This document shows, in pieces, positions 47,188 to 61,326 of a stretch of DNA of 64,000 nucleotides (position 1 is its first letter; each line of letters starts with the position of its first letter). The notes beneath the pieces are model-generated. The model had not been told where the DNA came from and searched no databases. It was given only the letters and a program-made list of their open reading frames with translations. The position numbers were made by a program, and so were the translations under genes. The stretch is from Daucus carota subsp. sativus (taxonomy: Eukaryota; Streptophyta; Magnoliopsida; Apiales; Apiaceae): positions 44,169,598 through 44,233,597 of the forward strand of contig NC_030385.2 of assembly GCF_001625215.2 (NCBI RefSeq), written 5' to 3'.

Positions 47188-48289
47188 TACATTTAATAAG
47201 CAGTTAATCACGAGGGTGAATGTGAGTAACAAAGACATCCAAAATTCAGTACGTACACTACCGACACACCTACCAGTCAAGCATCCTAAATAACTGCATC
47301 GAACTCCTCCCAGATATCAAGTTTTAAACCTCAATCGTATACTCTTCGATCTCATAAATAACTTTAAAAATATACTTCGACTTTCATAACAACTGCATTA
47401 CACAATTATTTGTTCTGAACAAGAAAATTAAAAAAATCGATCTTTTCAAAAAATTTCCTTAAATAATTTGTATTATATCAACTTATATGTATATGCTTTG
47501 ATTTGTTTTAGTGATTACGCAATTTAGAGTATACAGGATTATCGTAAAATGACTATGGGATCGTCACAAAATGACATTAATGATTAAATATTCCATTCCC
47601 ATTTTAATAATTTTATCTGTAATTTAGCATATGTTAAAAAATATTAATAATGACGTCTTATTATTATTGTCATTACTAAAACTGCATTAATTACACATGT
47701 AAATAATCTAGTCTTCTTTCATTTTATTAAAATTCACAATTTCTGGCTTCATAATTTTTAAAAAGTGTATGAATCAGTGATAATCGAAGTTGGAAATAGT
47801 ATAAAGGTAATATTGAACAAAGAATAGTACAAATATTATGACACTATTTTCACAAACAAAGTTACTAAAAAGAGGAAAACCGAATAAATTTATTTCTATA
47901 ATTTTTTTCAAATGACTGCTGGCCCAAAAAAATTACAGCAACAAAGAGCAATAAATATCTTCTAGAAGGTATGTTATCAATATTAACTCCAAGATAGACG
48001 TCAGCTGCCTGCCTAACATGCAGCCATGCAGGTCCATGAATGAATCATGTTCTTGAAGCATGCATGGCCCCTCTTTTATCGTTAATTTCGCCAAGTCTGC
48101 ATTATTTTTTTCCTGAAAAGTCTGCTTTTTTCTTGAATACCCTAATTATTGTACTGCTATTGCCTATTGTAAGCCACCACAAGTGGTCGGTTTTAATCAA
48201 GGACGGTTGTCTTTACCTTCTTGTGTTTATTAAAAAATCAGGAACGTTTTACATTTTTATAAGAAAAAATGATTATAGCTGGTAGATTA

Positions 48290-48536
48290 CTTTCTTCGTT
48301 TCAATTTATATGTCTACTTCTAAAAAAAATAAATTCAAACTAGTTGTCCATTTTAATTTTCAATACAAAATTATATTTTCTAAGTCAATTTTACTCCACA
48401 TATCTTTTATTTATATTTCCTAGATCAATCTCATTCCACATGTTATGGTCATTTAATACAATTAATTTATTAAAATCCACTTTTTTTCAACTGTGTGATT
48501 TTTTTAAAATGGACATGTAATTTGAAACGGAAAGAG
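48290..48536. mobile_element. Diverged Stowaway-like MITE
   Basis: Left end CTTTCTTCGTTTCAATTTAT and right end ATTTGAAACGGAAAGAG are inverted, flanked by TA (48288-48289 and 48537-48538). GTCTACTTCTAAAAAAAAT on the left pairs loosely with the TTTTTTAAAATGGACATG on the right. Confidence 0.65.
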
Positions 48537-49362
48537 TATCTTCCAAAAATCAGTTTTTAGTTCTGGAAAAGAAGGTGAGAGGTAAACTGAATGCATAATT
48601 ATAGTCCTCGTCTCTCCCTGATCAGATTTTTATACAATTTTCTTTTTAAGACATTTTTTTTATTTAAAATAATGAAAAATTTAATTACATCCATTATTTT
48701 CTTCCACTATACTTATTTTATATATAAAATATTATTTAATTTCACAACTTATTGTTCTCCACTGATTACACTTTTTTTAATCTCCGTCAGGACCGTCACC
48801 TCATGAGTATATATTACTTCATCTTACACTACGCTCGTTTTATATATAGTATTAAGTATCGGTTGGTTTCATAATTTCACTCATTCTTCAAAAAAAAAAA
48901 TCACTAAATTATATTTTTCCTTAACGCACGTCTTTTACCATATAGAGCTGGAACTTGGAAGCATTTAGACCGAATAATTGTGTTTACTAGAACACATTAT
49001 TCCTCTGAAGAAAGGTCAGGTCTGTGATTCTGCAATTTGTTTCCGAGGTCTATTCTTTTACTTTTTGTTCCTGATGGAACAAAAGAAGTTCTATCATGTA
49101 TTTTCTTCTAGTCTTGAATAGAAACATTTTATATGCCGGTCTAAACGCTAAATAACTTGGCTTGCACGATTTTTAGTCTTCTCAATAACGTGATCCGTTT
49201 CTCTTGGACCATAAAATATACGTTTTCTTGTGTTAATAAAATTAATAGACACGTATTCTTCCCTTAGTCTTAATCAAGCGCCCCCCTAAATATGAGGTCT
49301 CGAATTATTTCTGAAAGCTTGGCTTATCCGAAGCCACGAGATATTTGTATATTTGTGCACAG

Positions 49363-51051
49363 TGTTGATAGAGGAATTTGGTAATCAACAAAGATGAGAT
49401 TCATGGCCGGAATCAAGATCTGTGACGGTGGTTTTAGCTACTGGAGTGTGGTGGTTGTGTGTTTTAGAGGGTGGCTGAGATTAGGGTTTTGAGTTGGTCT
49501 CACGTGCTCTCAACTCATGATCCCCTAATGTGCCTACGTACCCCTATATTTATAGGGGATCAAGCCATACGTAGTTCTATTGAACCAAGACTCCTAGTTT
49601 GATCAGGACTAGGCCTCTTGGGGATAAGACCAACCTTAAGCTGGTGACTTATCACTTAGAGTTCTACTCCAGTTAGAATTAAGCCTTGAGGCAACTACCT
49701 CAGACTCCTAGTCCAAGTACATCACGGATACGGCATCATCCCCACTACGAGAGATGACACTAACCGCTACTTTTCGTAGCATGGAGGAGACGTCTGATAG
49801 AGCCGTGACCCTGCTCGCAGCTTAGGTTACCCCTGGAATTTCATTGAAGATGGTCCTCCTTTGAGCTCCCGGTAATTTGACGATAGAGGCGCGCCCTGTC
49901 AGGTGAAGGCACGCCTTAAAGGATTGCTATGCAGCTCTTTTTCTTATAAACCGTGGCTGTTCAGGCCCTTTTATGTGTCTTTCGACCAGAAAGTAGAATA
50001 CCAAGTCACTCCTGGATTGTAGAGAATTTTGTTATCTTCGCGTGAGCAGTAAAATCACTCAATTCTGACTCCTGGAACTCAAGTTATAGCCAAACCGTGA
50101 TTGGTGCGCAGACTCTCCCACAAATCCGAATTTCATCTTGTTTAGGCCAAATTAGCCTCAACTCCTTCCAACTTTAAGAGTATCAGGACATCTCCAAGAG
50201 CCTCCTTGCTGGCTCCTTTAATCATCATCTCCTTCTCTGAATAGGGTTTAGGTGTCATCCTAAACCGATTAGCAAAAGGTTTTCGAAACTGAATAGGATT
50301 CTTGGGTGAAAATTCGTAACTGTATTTCGTCCCTATTTTCAGACCGATTCCAGCCCTTTTCTCATGATGATACCACCTCTGAATTAACCGGAATTTGACA
50401 AGCTTCGCGTGGGCTGTAAGATCATCTAAATCGGACGTCTAGAACTCAAGATATGACCAAAACAGTGTTGGTGACGCTTGTAGCACAATCCCTACGAATT
50501 TTCTTGTATGTCCACCATGAAAATCTTTAGAACATTAGATTTGATTTAACATCTTTCCTCCATAGATGTAGATCTTGAATAGCCCCTCCTTCTAGCGCCA
50601 ATTTGTTGATAGAGGAATTTGGTAATCAACAAAGATGAGGTTCATGGCCGGAATCAAGATCTGTGACGGTGGTTTTAGCTACTGGAGTGTGGTGGTTGTG
50701 TGTTTTAGAGGGTGGCTGAGATTAGGGTTTTGAGTTGGTCTCACGTGCTCTCAACTCATGATCCCCTAATGTGCCTACGTACCCCTATATTTATAAGGGA
50801 TCAAGCCATACGTAGTTCTATTGAACCAAGACTCCTAGTTTGATCAGGACTAGGCCTCTTGGGGGTAAGACCAACCTTAAGCTGGTGACTTATCACTTAG
50901 AGTTCTACTCCAGTTAGAATTAAGCCTTGAGGCAACTACCTCAGACTCCTAGTCCAAGTACATCACGGATACGGCATCATCCCCACTACGAGAGATGACA
51001 CTAACCGCTACTTTTCGTAGCATGGAGGAGACGTCTGATAGAGCCGTGACC
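49363..51051 (-). mobile_element. LTR-like fossil: two 448-base direct repeats around a non-coding core
   Basis: The blocks 49363-49810 and 50604-51051 are direct repeats, equal in length and differing at only a few positions by eye; 793 bases separate them. Read on the minus strand, each repeat ends ...CTATCAACA, and the right one is followed directly by AATTGGCGCTAGAAGG, which resembles a plant retrotransposon primer-binding site. This gives a minus-strand order of 5' repeat, primer site, short core, 3' repeat. The core shows no gag or pol similarity, so the element is a non-autonomous remnant of unassigned LTR family. The high identity of the repeats suggests a fairly recent event. I found no matching flanking duplication, so the ends are tentative. 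Confidence 0.6.
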
Positions 51052-51780
51052 AATTCCTTGAGGTGTAGGGACGCGCCCTTACCCCCTAGTGAAGGTTCTC
51101 ACTAAGAAGTAAGACAAGTAAGGAGCCAAATTACACGATCGTCTCAGTCCCCCAATGAGGGCTAACTCACCAGAATACAGGACCCAGACATATGATCGGC
51201 CTTCATGTCACCCCTGAGGGCCTTCTACAACCGTGATCACCCCAAGCCCCCGCACGAGGACAACCCGGCAGATAGCAGGATTGGAGATTATAGATCACGC
51301 CCGGTCGTAACCTGGGAACTACCAGATGAGCCTGATAACTTCCAAATGAGCCTGTCACTAGTCTTCATATCCCTCGGAAGGGTTGTCTTCAATATCCCCC
51401 TGAGGGGTAGGTCTTCATATCCCTCGGAAGGGTCGTCATCGAGACTCACTCATCCTCACACACAATATTTACCTGTGGGCGCGACCATGGAGGGCGCGCC
51501 CTTGATCCTTGCTGCCTTGTCTTCTTAGTCCTCCATATACGTTACACCTTTCTCCGAAACATAAGGCCGCGCCCCCCGGGAATACCCCGAGAAGGGCGCG
51601 CCCTTGTCTCCACTTATAACCAAAATTGGCCATAACACACAGTATTAGTTCGGAAAATGGAACATTCTTAATTGACTTTGGTTTCAAATTGCGTGCCAAA
51701 TCGAATGGCTATCGGAAGTAAGACGTGTCCCTTACTATAAATTGAGGGGGCCCCCGCGCTCGCGGTACATGCCTACATTC
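51052..51780. mobile_element. GC-rich repeat fragment, possibly an LTR fossil
   Basis: Markedly richer in GC than its surroundings, with several GGGCGCGCCCTT motifs, doubled CTTCATATCCCTCGGAAGGG, and ACTATAAATTGAGGGGGCCC near its right end, which looks like an LTR promoter. It may belong to an older Ty3-like element beside the repeat pair. No coding part seen. Confidence 0.35.
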
Positions 51781-51818
51781 TTTTAGGGCCGTTTGGGTCA
51801 GTTTACAGTTTACTTTTA

Positions 51819-52063
51819 GGGCCGTTTGGGTCAGTTTAAAATAAATGCTTCTTGCTTAAAATAAAAAAATGGAATAAAAATTAGAAGCAAGTTAAGACTT
51901 ATAAGTGATTAAAGTGTTTGGGAAATAAATAGAAATCCTGAAACAAAAGTTAGCATTTCTAACTTTTTATAAGTGCTTCTTGACTTTTTACACAAACCGT
52001 ACAAATAAGTGTTTATAACTTATAAACCAGAAGTTGGGTTTAAAAGCCATAAACAAACACCCC
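51819..52063. mobile_element. GGGCCGTTTGGG-type MITE, copy 2
   Basis: Same family as 36489-36733. The first 20 or so bases are also present 33 bases upstream (51785-51806, AGGGCCGTTTGGGTCAGTTT), a duplication of the terminus. Right end AACAAACACCCCC. Confidence 0.75.
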
Positions 52064-52690
52064 CGTGATACTGGCATACTGCCATCTCTGATGAATATTC
52101 CTACTCTATTGTTTTATTTTCTAATATTTGAACAAGATTCATATATTATTCAATTAAATTAATAATATATGTTATCAAAAATTGCATTATTTGCAGAGAA
52201 TATGATAAATTAATATATTAATTTAATGTTCGTAACTTTTTAAGGATAAGAGGCTCCAACTCTTTAGCTAAAAATCTACATGAAATATCATCACTCCAGT
52301 AATACAAAATTCGTATCTATAATTATAATCAATATTTGTCTGTATTTAGTTAATCTCTGGAGTAATTACATGTATTTATTAACATATCAAAATAATATAT
52401 GTTATTTATAATAATATGAGAAATAGTAATGTATTATTTTTTAGATATAATCAAACGATATAATCGGTATACAGTAAATTTTATATGTGTCTTCTAGGTT
52501 CTAGATCTCGCTTTATTTCTCATATTCCTTTGTTATTAGAGTTAAAAACTTTCTTAATAAACAATTATTTATTTTTTTCAAATTACAAAAATTATTTATT
52601 TATCATCGACGGCACTTAAGTGTCTCTTTCAGTGGGCTAGCTAGGGTCCCAATCAGTAGGGTATAATTGATGTATATAGTCATGTGAAGT

Positions 52691-52954
52691 TAGGGGTGGC
52701 AATTTCGGGTAACGGGTCGTGTTCGTGTCAGCAATCGGGTCGATTTCGGGTCAAGCTAAAATCACTTAATATTGAATAAAACTGAAAATTGAAGTTATTA
52801 GAAATGAAATTCTAACTTCGGGTCATTTCGGGTCCATTTCGGGTCAATCGGGTGATTTTCGGGTCACTTTCGGGTTTCTGTCTCAGTAAATCGAGTTTCG
52901 GGTTGGGTCGGGTTCGTGTCGGGTTTCGGGTCGTGTCTGATATTGCCACCCCTA
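52691..52954. mobile_element. hAT-type MITE with 8-base target duplication
   Basis: 264 bases with perfect ends TAGGGGTGGCAA and TTGCCACCCCTA; TGTGAAGT is duplicated exactly (52683-52690 and 52955-52962). The inside is filled with CGGGTCATTTCGGGTC-like short repeats. Confidence 0.85.
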
Positions 52955-52962
52955 TGTGAAGT

Positions 52963-55900
52963 TAACATGACATCCTAGATGGAAAGTGTGCACAGAAACG
53001 TTAACCCCAGTAATTAATTTTATCATGTGTGAAATTAGCTTAGATTGAATTATAATGCAAGATTGTTTAAAATTTTAATGTAAACATTTTATACACAAAG
53101 TAACTTATTGCATGTTAATAAAAAAATAATAATCAAATCATGAGTATTAATATATAACCATGTGTATCATTATTAAGAGTATATAAAAAAAAATTGCTAG
53201 GAGACGACGTGCCAAATAGTTACTCGAATTCTAAATTGCACATGTTAGACATTCTCACGTAAATTGGAGAAAATATAAACACGTTTCGGTTACAACTAAC
53301 GAATAATATAGGCTTTTCAGATCAATAAAAATCATAATAAATAGTATATGGTGTACCTATCAAAGATACAATGCAAAGAATAACATAATCATGATTTAAA
53401 TTCATCAAGAATTAAACCTAGTACGATTTAAATTTGAAATTGCGGGCAAAAAATTTTTCGCGAAAATATGCAGTGATTTAATCAAATTTCAAAAATAATC
53501 TGGCCGAAAATAATAAATCGCCTAAATTTGGAGTCAGCTTAGAATAAAAATCATATTTATATTTATTTTGACTAAATATTACTCTATGACCTAGACCAAC
53601 CCTCATGTCCCCAGTTAAAACTTCTGTAACAAAGTTGTTTTTTTTCTAGGTTCTGTAACAAAGTTGTGCACCCCTTCACTCCCTCAGGATAAAAATTATT
53701 ATTATCATGGTTACTATGATAAATTGGGCAAACTCTTTTTTATAGAATATATTAAAATAAATTAAAAAAGACAGTTGAATAATGCAATATAAAATAATGA
53801 CGGCCCCTATCCACGCTATCTACAGCTAAAGCACCAATTACGTAAATCCAATTTAAACCATAGACAAACATGTCCCAATATTATTATTTTAACCAAGTAA
53901 ACTGCATATGTATATTAATTACAAAGATTACAGCACAAATAAATACAACAGATAATCGAATGATAATATAAAATAATTGCGTGGAAAATGCGTTCTCACG
54001 AATCAGATCAATTTAATTTGACAAACAATTAAAGGTGGCAGTGTGCACATGATGCTTGCACATGAAATCAACTCTAATCTAATTGGTAATAGTAAAAGGT
54101 GATAGTGACAACACAGATCGTGTGTTCTGTGTTTGCTTGACTAGTAGGTAATTAGGTGAACAATTGCATAGTTTTCTTCTAGAAGAAATATAAGAATCTA
54201 AACACTGGTATACTATCAAACTAATAAGATGGCAACTGCAAACAAGCTGAATTGGGCTGGCATTATTGAGAAAACAATTCCACAACACAACAATATTGTT
54301 ATATAGATCTGCAAAAGATTATACCCCACCACACTAATACGGCCATCACCCAAGATCTATATATCTGAAGGTCATTCTATTGAGCACCTAAACATCTTTC
54401 CTGAGTGAAACATAATGCCTGGATGAGAATCCACGGACTGTCCGAAACTATGCTTATCAGGCGCTAAAAAAAAAAATTCCCATAAGAATTTAACTTGTCA
54501 ACCAATTTTCAGTAGAGTAATGTCACGCATCTCAAATTTTATTTTTAGTTTTCTTTCTAAATTATGTGATAGACAAATAATTAATTTTAGTTGGATGATT
54601 GTCTGTTATATAAAGGGTCATATTATTATTAATGTTAGGAAATCACTCATATATTACTAGCTAGATTTGAGAAAAAAATTGGAAACACTTTCCGAGTTAT
54701 CTGGGTTACCTGGTCTTTATGACTGCACTCTTAGCAAAATAATAGCAAGTTGCTCGCCATCAAGGTTAGAAATAGAAGAAACAAGTTAGCTGTAGGCTGT
54801 AAACATAAACGAGTTTAAGCAGAGCTCGTATACTCGACAATTCATTGTTCGAATATAGAAAACTTTGGGGAGAGTTGGATTTGGAACTGAAATCACACAA
54901 AAAGCCTTGCTTATTAACCAAAGCTGAGACGACAAAATCCCAATATGACCGATGACTTTCCTATAACAAGAACAGCTCAGAAGGGACAGGGAGTATCTGA
55001 TGGCTACATCATTTACTGATTGATAACGCATTTATTGCTTCCTCGTCTTCTTTAAATGTGAATTTTAATGTGAATGCCACTGCCACACCTATATTAATAT
55101 GTTCATTAATGAGTGTTAAATGGTCACACCGCTCGAGGACCCAATTCATACCCCTATTTCCACTATAATTTGTATTCATAGAGCCATTTTTAAACTGAAT
55201 ATTTAGAATTATGTCTTGTATTATTTATTAAAAGTAAAAATTACATTTGCACATAGATTCGATATATTTTATAATAATATATATTATATTTTAATGATAA
55301 TACAATATACATAAATTTTAGACAAATTTTGCTCAATTTAATTATTCAAAACTCAAAATGGACAGTAATTGGGAATGTAGGAATACTAGATACTCCCTCC
55401 ATCCCAAATTAGATAACCCTTTTGAGAAAAAAAATTATCCCAAAATAGTTGAGCCTCTCAGTTTTTAATGCATATTTAGCAACAATCTTCCATTCTCACC
55501 CTCTCTTATTTATCATTTCCAATGTACCACTAGCTAATACTACAAAAGAAGTCAACACAATAAAGATGTTCCAATGTACCACTAGCTAATACTACTACAA
55601 AAGAAGTCAACACAATAAAGATGGAAAAAGAAACAACCATTTAATACTCCTTAATATGTGTGAAATGAGCAAAAGGCTCATTAAATTTAGGACGGAGGGA
55701 GTAACTATATATGGCAAAGGGGGCAATCATGTTTATGTCACTACTCCTGAAAATGAGGCATACTATGGCATTCAGCAATAAACAATTGAATATGATTAAA
55801 AGTTGATTTGTATACATCGAAGAAAGACACCTGACCTCATTTTTCACCAAACTATGTGGACTTGGAAAATGTTGCTGTTGCTGAAGAGCCGAGTTACTCC

Positions 55901-56321
55901 AGCACTCCCATGATAATTGTGATTATCCTACCATATTCCCGGCCGTGTCAACCTCGTGTTGAGGGATATCAGAGGAATTATATGCGAGTCTGAGAGAGCT
56001 ACACACGATGGAAAATAACAAAAACATTTCAGGAATATAGGTATATTGTATCAGATATCGGATCAATATAAATATTGAACACACGGGTAGCTGCCAATGC
56101 ATCTAAAACAGCCTTTAAAACAGGTTCACTGGCTCAGGCTAGTTATTTTTTTTTTAATCCAGGTAACAGTTAAATAGAAAAAGAAAGAACCTATAAATAA
56201 ACGAATTGCCTGCCTCCCATGCATAATAATGCAAAACCTTTATTCCATTCTAATTAGATGTAATTGTATAGTAAACTACTTACACAGTACCAATATGCAG
56301 CAGGAAAAGTGAACCAAAATC
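52963..56321. other. Gene-free region
   Basis: AT-rich DNA without a gene that I can support. It includes the 3' flank of the MPS1-like gene on the right. One MITE is listed separately; otherwise nothing with clear ends. Confidence 0.5.
55393..55701. mobile_element. Stowaway-type MITE with internal duplication
   Basis: 309 bases flanked by TA (55391-55392 and 55702-55703), ends CTCCCTCCATCCCAAATTAG and AAATTTAGGACGGAGGGAG. Inside, a segment of about 55 bases (TTCCAATGTACCACTAGCTA...) occurs twice in tandem at about 55515-55623. Confidence 0.8.
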
Positions 56322-59300
56322 TCAGTGTAACAGGTTATCAAGAACATGATCATTGAGTTTTTGCAGCGAAGGAACCTGACCAATTACTTTGGTCACTTCA
56401 CCTACAACTCGATCCATGTACAAAATATAGAGCCCATTCCTGCTTTCCAAGAGATTCACTGTTTTTTGTACTTGAAGAAGAGACGTCACCCACGCTTCCA
56501 GCAGCCCTGGTATCAACATTCAAATTATAATAATCGATTTGCAACTCAGTTTCCATATCGATACTGCAAATGCTACTCCAGTAACAGTACACGTTGATAA
56601 TGATTTCTATTCTAAATTCTGTGAAATGTAGAGGACAGATGTAATCCATTAAAAAGATTGAAAATTTGTTGAAACTTACTTGTGTCAAAATCATCATCTC
56701 TAGACCAAGTCACTAAATAGCCTGATACCAGATATTCTATAAGCTGGATCCTACCATTTAACATAACTAATGTTAGTAGGATCCTGACAACATCAAACCC
56801 TTTGTTATCATGAAATGGAGTCCATTATATTATTGCCTTGTAAAAAAATATGAGGTGTTGTGTGGAAATTACATTTGCTGCAATACAAAAACATGACAAG
56901 TAATTGTTGAAGGAGATGCCAAAAATCAGTATATTCAGTTCAAGTGAACAATTTGAGAAGACATCAAAAAGTTATATACTGGGGGAAAAGATGTGTAAAC
57001 ATTGAACTGAATCAATAACTCAATCCAGACAGATTAGCAGGATATGAATAGTTGCATAATTAAAGAACATATCAGAGTTGTAGACTTGTAGTACGAGGTT
57101 CACCTATTAACATTCAATCTAGTTTCTAGATACTATCTTCTATCCTAATTACAGGGAGGAGGGAGCAGACCAGTGGCCAGTGCTCCTGCCCAAAACAATG
57201 GATAATTCTGGATCTGTAACTCGAGTACTAGATCACTACTTTCTTTACAGGTTATAACTAATGCAGAGTGAATATGGAAATTTAATGGTCTAAGAAGTAT
57301 AAAATATGAGAACTACTCTTATGTATATAAAGAAAGTGACTTGCTGACAGTAAAAGTGTAAAACTCAACATCACACAATATATTTGGCTTTAAGTTTTTA
57401 GTAGTAAAAGTTCAATTAGAAAAATGTGGAGGATGAAAACAAGTCATTATGTCTAAGAGCGCTTACATTATATACATGCATCGATGCATACTTGGAAAGG
57501 TATCATTAAAAGGATCCATAAAAAGCAAGCTTTCTGCTAGCACAGAAATTCTCTGCGTTACGGAAAAGATCACACGCTGTCCGATATAAGACTCATTTCC
57601 AAGCTTGTAAATCAGCTGTTGGATACGAAACTGCGCATCAGCATCAAGGTGTTCTGTTCAGAAAAAATCAAACAGATTAATAAATAAATTTGGATAAATG
57701 AACAGATAGGAAAACTAGATATCTTAATGTCAGGGACTAATAAAAGGACCTGGAAGAATCATTGTGCTACATAAGGTAGGGCGCTACAAGTCTACAGCAA
57801 AGAATTTCTTAAGGGTAACCCCCTAATTCTGGTGAATGCATCATGAACTTAACAGATACTTAATTGTTCCGTTACTTAAAAATAGAAATAACTATCTCGA
57901 TGTTAATCCTTGAATGTTTGCCTATATGATGTACACTATTAACTTCCTCTCGCTGCCCTAGTAGTTATATTGACATTGTGATTTAAGAAGCACACTAGTA
58001 CACACCTCAGTTTAAATGGACAATTCTCTGTCTGAGAATCCCGGCACAATTCAGTAATTGTAAGTCGTGCAATTTCATAAAATCCTAAGTTCATCTTAAT
58101 ACGAAATAATTCAGTGTGTGTAGTTGCTATGTGACAATAGTTTATTAAAAATAGTGATATATCTCAATGAAATTAATAATTAAGAGGCATTTATTTCACT
58201 GAAATAAAGAGGCAATCTATGCTTGAACAGCTGTCATTACACAGGTTTGCTCCTGGATTTTCCACTATGCCGATTGTGTTGTGGGCACTATGAGCGATCA
58301 TTCACCGAAATGTTGTAGAAGATCTCAGTGTACTCAACTCCCAACAAGTTTCAGAAAGTTATATACAAAAAATACAAAGGAAATCAAAAGAAAGTAGTGT
58401 CTGGGTAAGATAATGCAACGCTAAGAAAATGCTGTTGATAAATGTAAATTACAAGAACTGAATAGATGTCCCAGTCCAATTCTCTTTGCAACAAAAACCA
58501 CTCAAAAACACTACAGTCAATCATGAAATTTGATAATGATGAGATGAATTAGAATTAGCATAATGAACATGAGCATCTTGATTATAGGATGACAACACGT
58601 GATTATAATGATTTACCATTTTCTTGCATTGTAGCACACATTCTTCTCACCAGACGCATAATTAAGCTGTTGACAATTCCTTCAAGAGGCTCTACATTTT
58701 TCCCGATGGATAACAGATTCTTGACTGCATCTGTAATATAATATTATAAAGAAGTAAGACACATACCTAGGAAGACCAGCAGTCCAGCACAACTACTGAA
58801 ATTGCATACCCAGGTAAGTTCAAGTTTTTAAAATGACTATAACGAAAGACGTTGCAATCTTATATTCGTTCAAAAAGCATAGATTTGATATAACAAGGTA
58901 ATTAGTAACTAATGTGGTCCATAAATAATAAGTATATGACCTTCAGCCTTTACACGAACTCAATCTCAGAACACAGAATACATTTTAATGTCCGTCTTGT
59001 TCAGATGCATATGAAATTACGTACATGTAAACCAATAAGCTCGGAAGTATAATAATTGTGACAGGACGCTGATGACGGAAAGACAATCAGACACACTGAA
59101 GGCATGTTTATGCCTTTAATAAGTGGGAAGTGTTTCTTTATATTAGCCTTGTATTATGTAACATATTATTGATTAGTTCCTCAGAAAACTAAAAAGCATG
59201 CTCTAATAAGATTCACAAAGATCAAGAATTTAAATTTCATGGCACTAGATGTAAGAGTCAAAATAGCAATTCAATTCTTCATAAACTGATGACTTTGGTT

Positions 59301-61177
59301 GACAAGTAACAATTCAAAGTCTTAAGTTACCATGAATGAAATCTACAGCCTGGTGCAACCAGCTCATATATCTAGTATCGCCTACCTGCAAGAGAGTTCA
59401 AATGCAAACAAAAAGAGTACATATATTTACACAAGCTTATTATGTCATTAACAGATGGAAACAAATATAAGACAGTAACTCACACACCTGGGCAGAGGAA
59501 ACAGTATCACAAAGCTCCACCAGGAAATTTGCTGAGGCACTGAGCTGCTCCAATTCATTTTCATTGCTATAGTCTGCAATTGTAAAAACAAAAATAAACA
59601 GAAAAGTTAAAAGGAGGAGAAGTAAATGAAGATATCTAATGCGCTGCTCAATTCACACCTCAAAATCTCCAAGCTTACAATTTAAAGATACAAAGCACGT
59701 TCACATGTTCAGACCATCTACAGATTATATACCTAAGAACCTCATCGCACAAACATAAAAACTTTACAAGCACATTCAACAAGTCTTTTTCATATTCCAT
59801 CTAAATTCACACACACCAACTCCTAATTAGTTTGTCCCCAAAATGGGGAAAATGTTCGGTCCCAACAGGACTTTAGAACTCAAATGATTTAAACCTAGGT
59901 TCTGCTTAAAAATTGATGCAGCAGAATTAACTTAATTTGACTCTGTGACACTACAACTTCTCCTGTGACGCATTGTTTTTAAAATGTGGACGCATGATAG
60001 CAGCGAGTCTCCTATGAGTACCAGATACTGTAAGATTTATCATTGGTACACATTAACTGAGTTACACTAAGGAACTTAACTTTAGCAAAATGAGTAAATG
60101 CACATTTACAAAGTAAAAGTAAGTCATAGTTTGCCCTACATGCATTATTGTTTTACAGATAGAACGATCTTGAATTTTTAATAATAATAGACATGCCGCT
60201 TAAAGTGCTTGCAACAACAACCAATCATGGCAGCAGATACATGAATTTAATTACCAGGAAAACACTGCTTATGTGCAGCATCACCCGTCCTCTTTGTGTT
60301 CCTTCTTTCACTGATTCTTACTGGAAAATCAAATAGTGTTAAACATCAATAAAACTAAAAAAAATATAATACTCTGTAGCATTTAATAAAATAGATAAGA
60401 AATTTGAATGAATAAAACAATGTAAACCTTGTCTAAGAAATCGTCTGCGTAACACATCATTAAACCTCCACTGGGAGTTATCAGCTGAGTTCCTAGGGCT
60501 CAAAATCTCCAAATTGCCGAGAAAATAGCATTTACAGGAGGCACTTTGCGGAAACAAATCGTAATGTGAACCATCTATTAAATCACACAATTCAACCAAA
60601 TAAATAGATTCATAAGAACATATTTAATAGCGCATAAATAGTAAAATTATGAAAATGTAAAAGTAGATGAAACCTTCAGCTTGCTTGAGATCCTCTTTGA
60701 GCCGGAGAATCATTTGTTTCCGCTCCTTCGCCTGCGCGAAGTAATTAAATCATATTGACTCCGCGATCTATAAAATCATATTTATATGTGTGTGCTTGTG
60801 TATGTTATTAATTAGAAATTGAGACGTCCATTTATTTTCAAATATTTGTGTGCGAGGGAGAGGTAAATTTAAAATCAAACAGAGACAGAGATTAGAGAGA
60901 AAGACAGTGGAGAGGGAGATCAGAGAGAGTAGCGAGGGAGAGAGAGAGAGAGAGAGACCTTTCGTTTCCATTTGAGAGAGTCGGAGTGAGGAGAAGAGGA
61001 AGTAGAAGGAAGAGGCTGAGTTGGCGGAGGCGGTTGTTTAGGGAGGAGATTAGATCGGAAAAGCGCCATTGCTATCGCGATCTTAAGAGACTCGTTCGTA
61101 TCCTTCGATCCTACACCTCCTGACGACGCCACCATCATCTTCGAAGTGTCTCTGTGTTTTGGCGGGACTTCACACAT
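56322..61177 (-). CDS. MPS1: MULTIPOLAR SPINDLE 1 / PRD2-like meiotic protein
   Basis: Ten coding exons: 61177-60959, 60731-60674, 60574-60428, 60320-60255, 59573-59488, 59385-59331, 58730-58617, 57653-57492, 56766-56680 and 56506-56322. They total 1179 bases and 392 residues with all phases agreeing. The N-terminus carries ESLKIAIAMALFRSNLLPKQ and a Pro/Ser-rich stretch, then a basic helix AKERKQMILRLKEDLKQAE and the block SHYDLFPQSASCKCYFLGNL. The C-terminal half is mostly helical (LLSIGKNVEPLEGIVNSLIM, EAWVTSLLQVQKTVNLL). I identify it from this pattern and from its place beside eIF(iso)4G, as At5g57880 lies beside At5g57870. In Arabidopsis the protein is needed for meiotic double-strand break formation and bipolar spindles. 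The start may be the Met at 61138 instead. Confidence 0.85.
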
Positions 61178-61326
61178 TGCTACTTTTGCTAGTTGCTGCT
61201 AATCCACGCTCACTCCCACACCCGCGCTCAACATATATAATATATTAAAATATCTTATCAATGTATTATTTACAATTACCGCTTATTAGCATTTTAAAAT
61301 AGGATTCAGGTTATTAGTATATCTAT

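Larger units (their letters stand above)
45757..49362. other. Gene-free region with MITEs
   Basis: No gene seen. A 22-base doubling (AATTCAAAGAAATGTTCTAA-type) lies at about 45784-45828. A Stowaway left end occurs at 46574 (CTCCCTCCATCCCTTTTTAG), apparently inside an older element that begins near 46410, but neither has a clear right end. Complete MITEs are listed separately. Confidence 0.45.

Noticed and set aside
51205-51528. Plus-strand frame of 107 residues in GC-rich repeat DNA
   Set aside because: The DNA looks like LTR-type repeat sequence; the frame is long because the segment is GC-rich, and no domain is visible.
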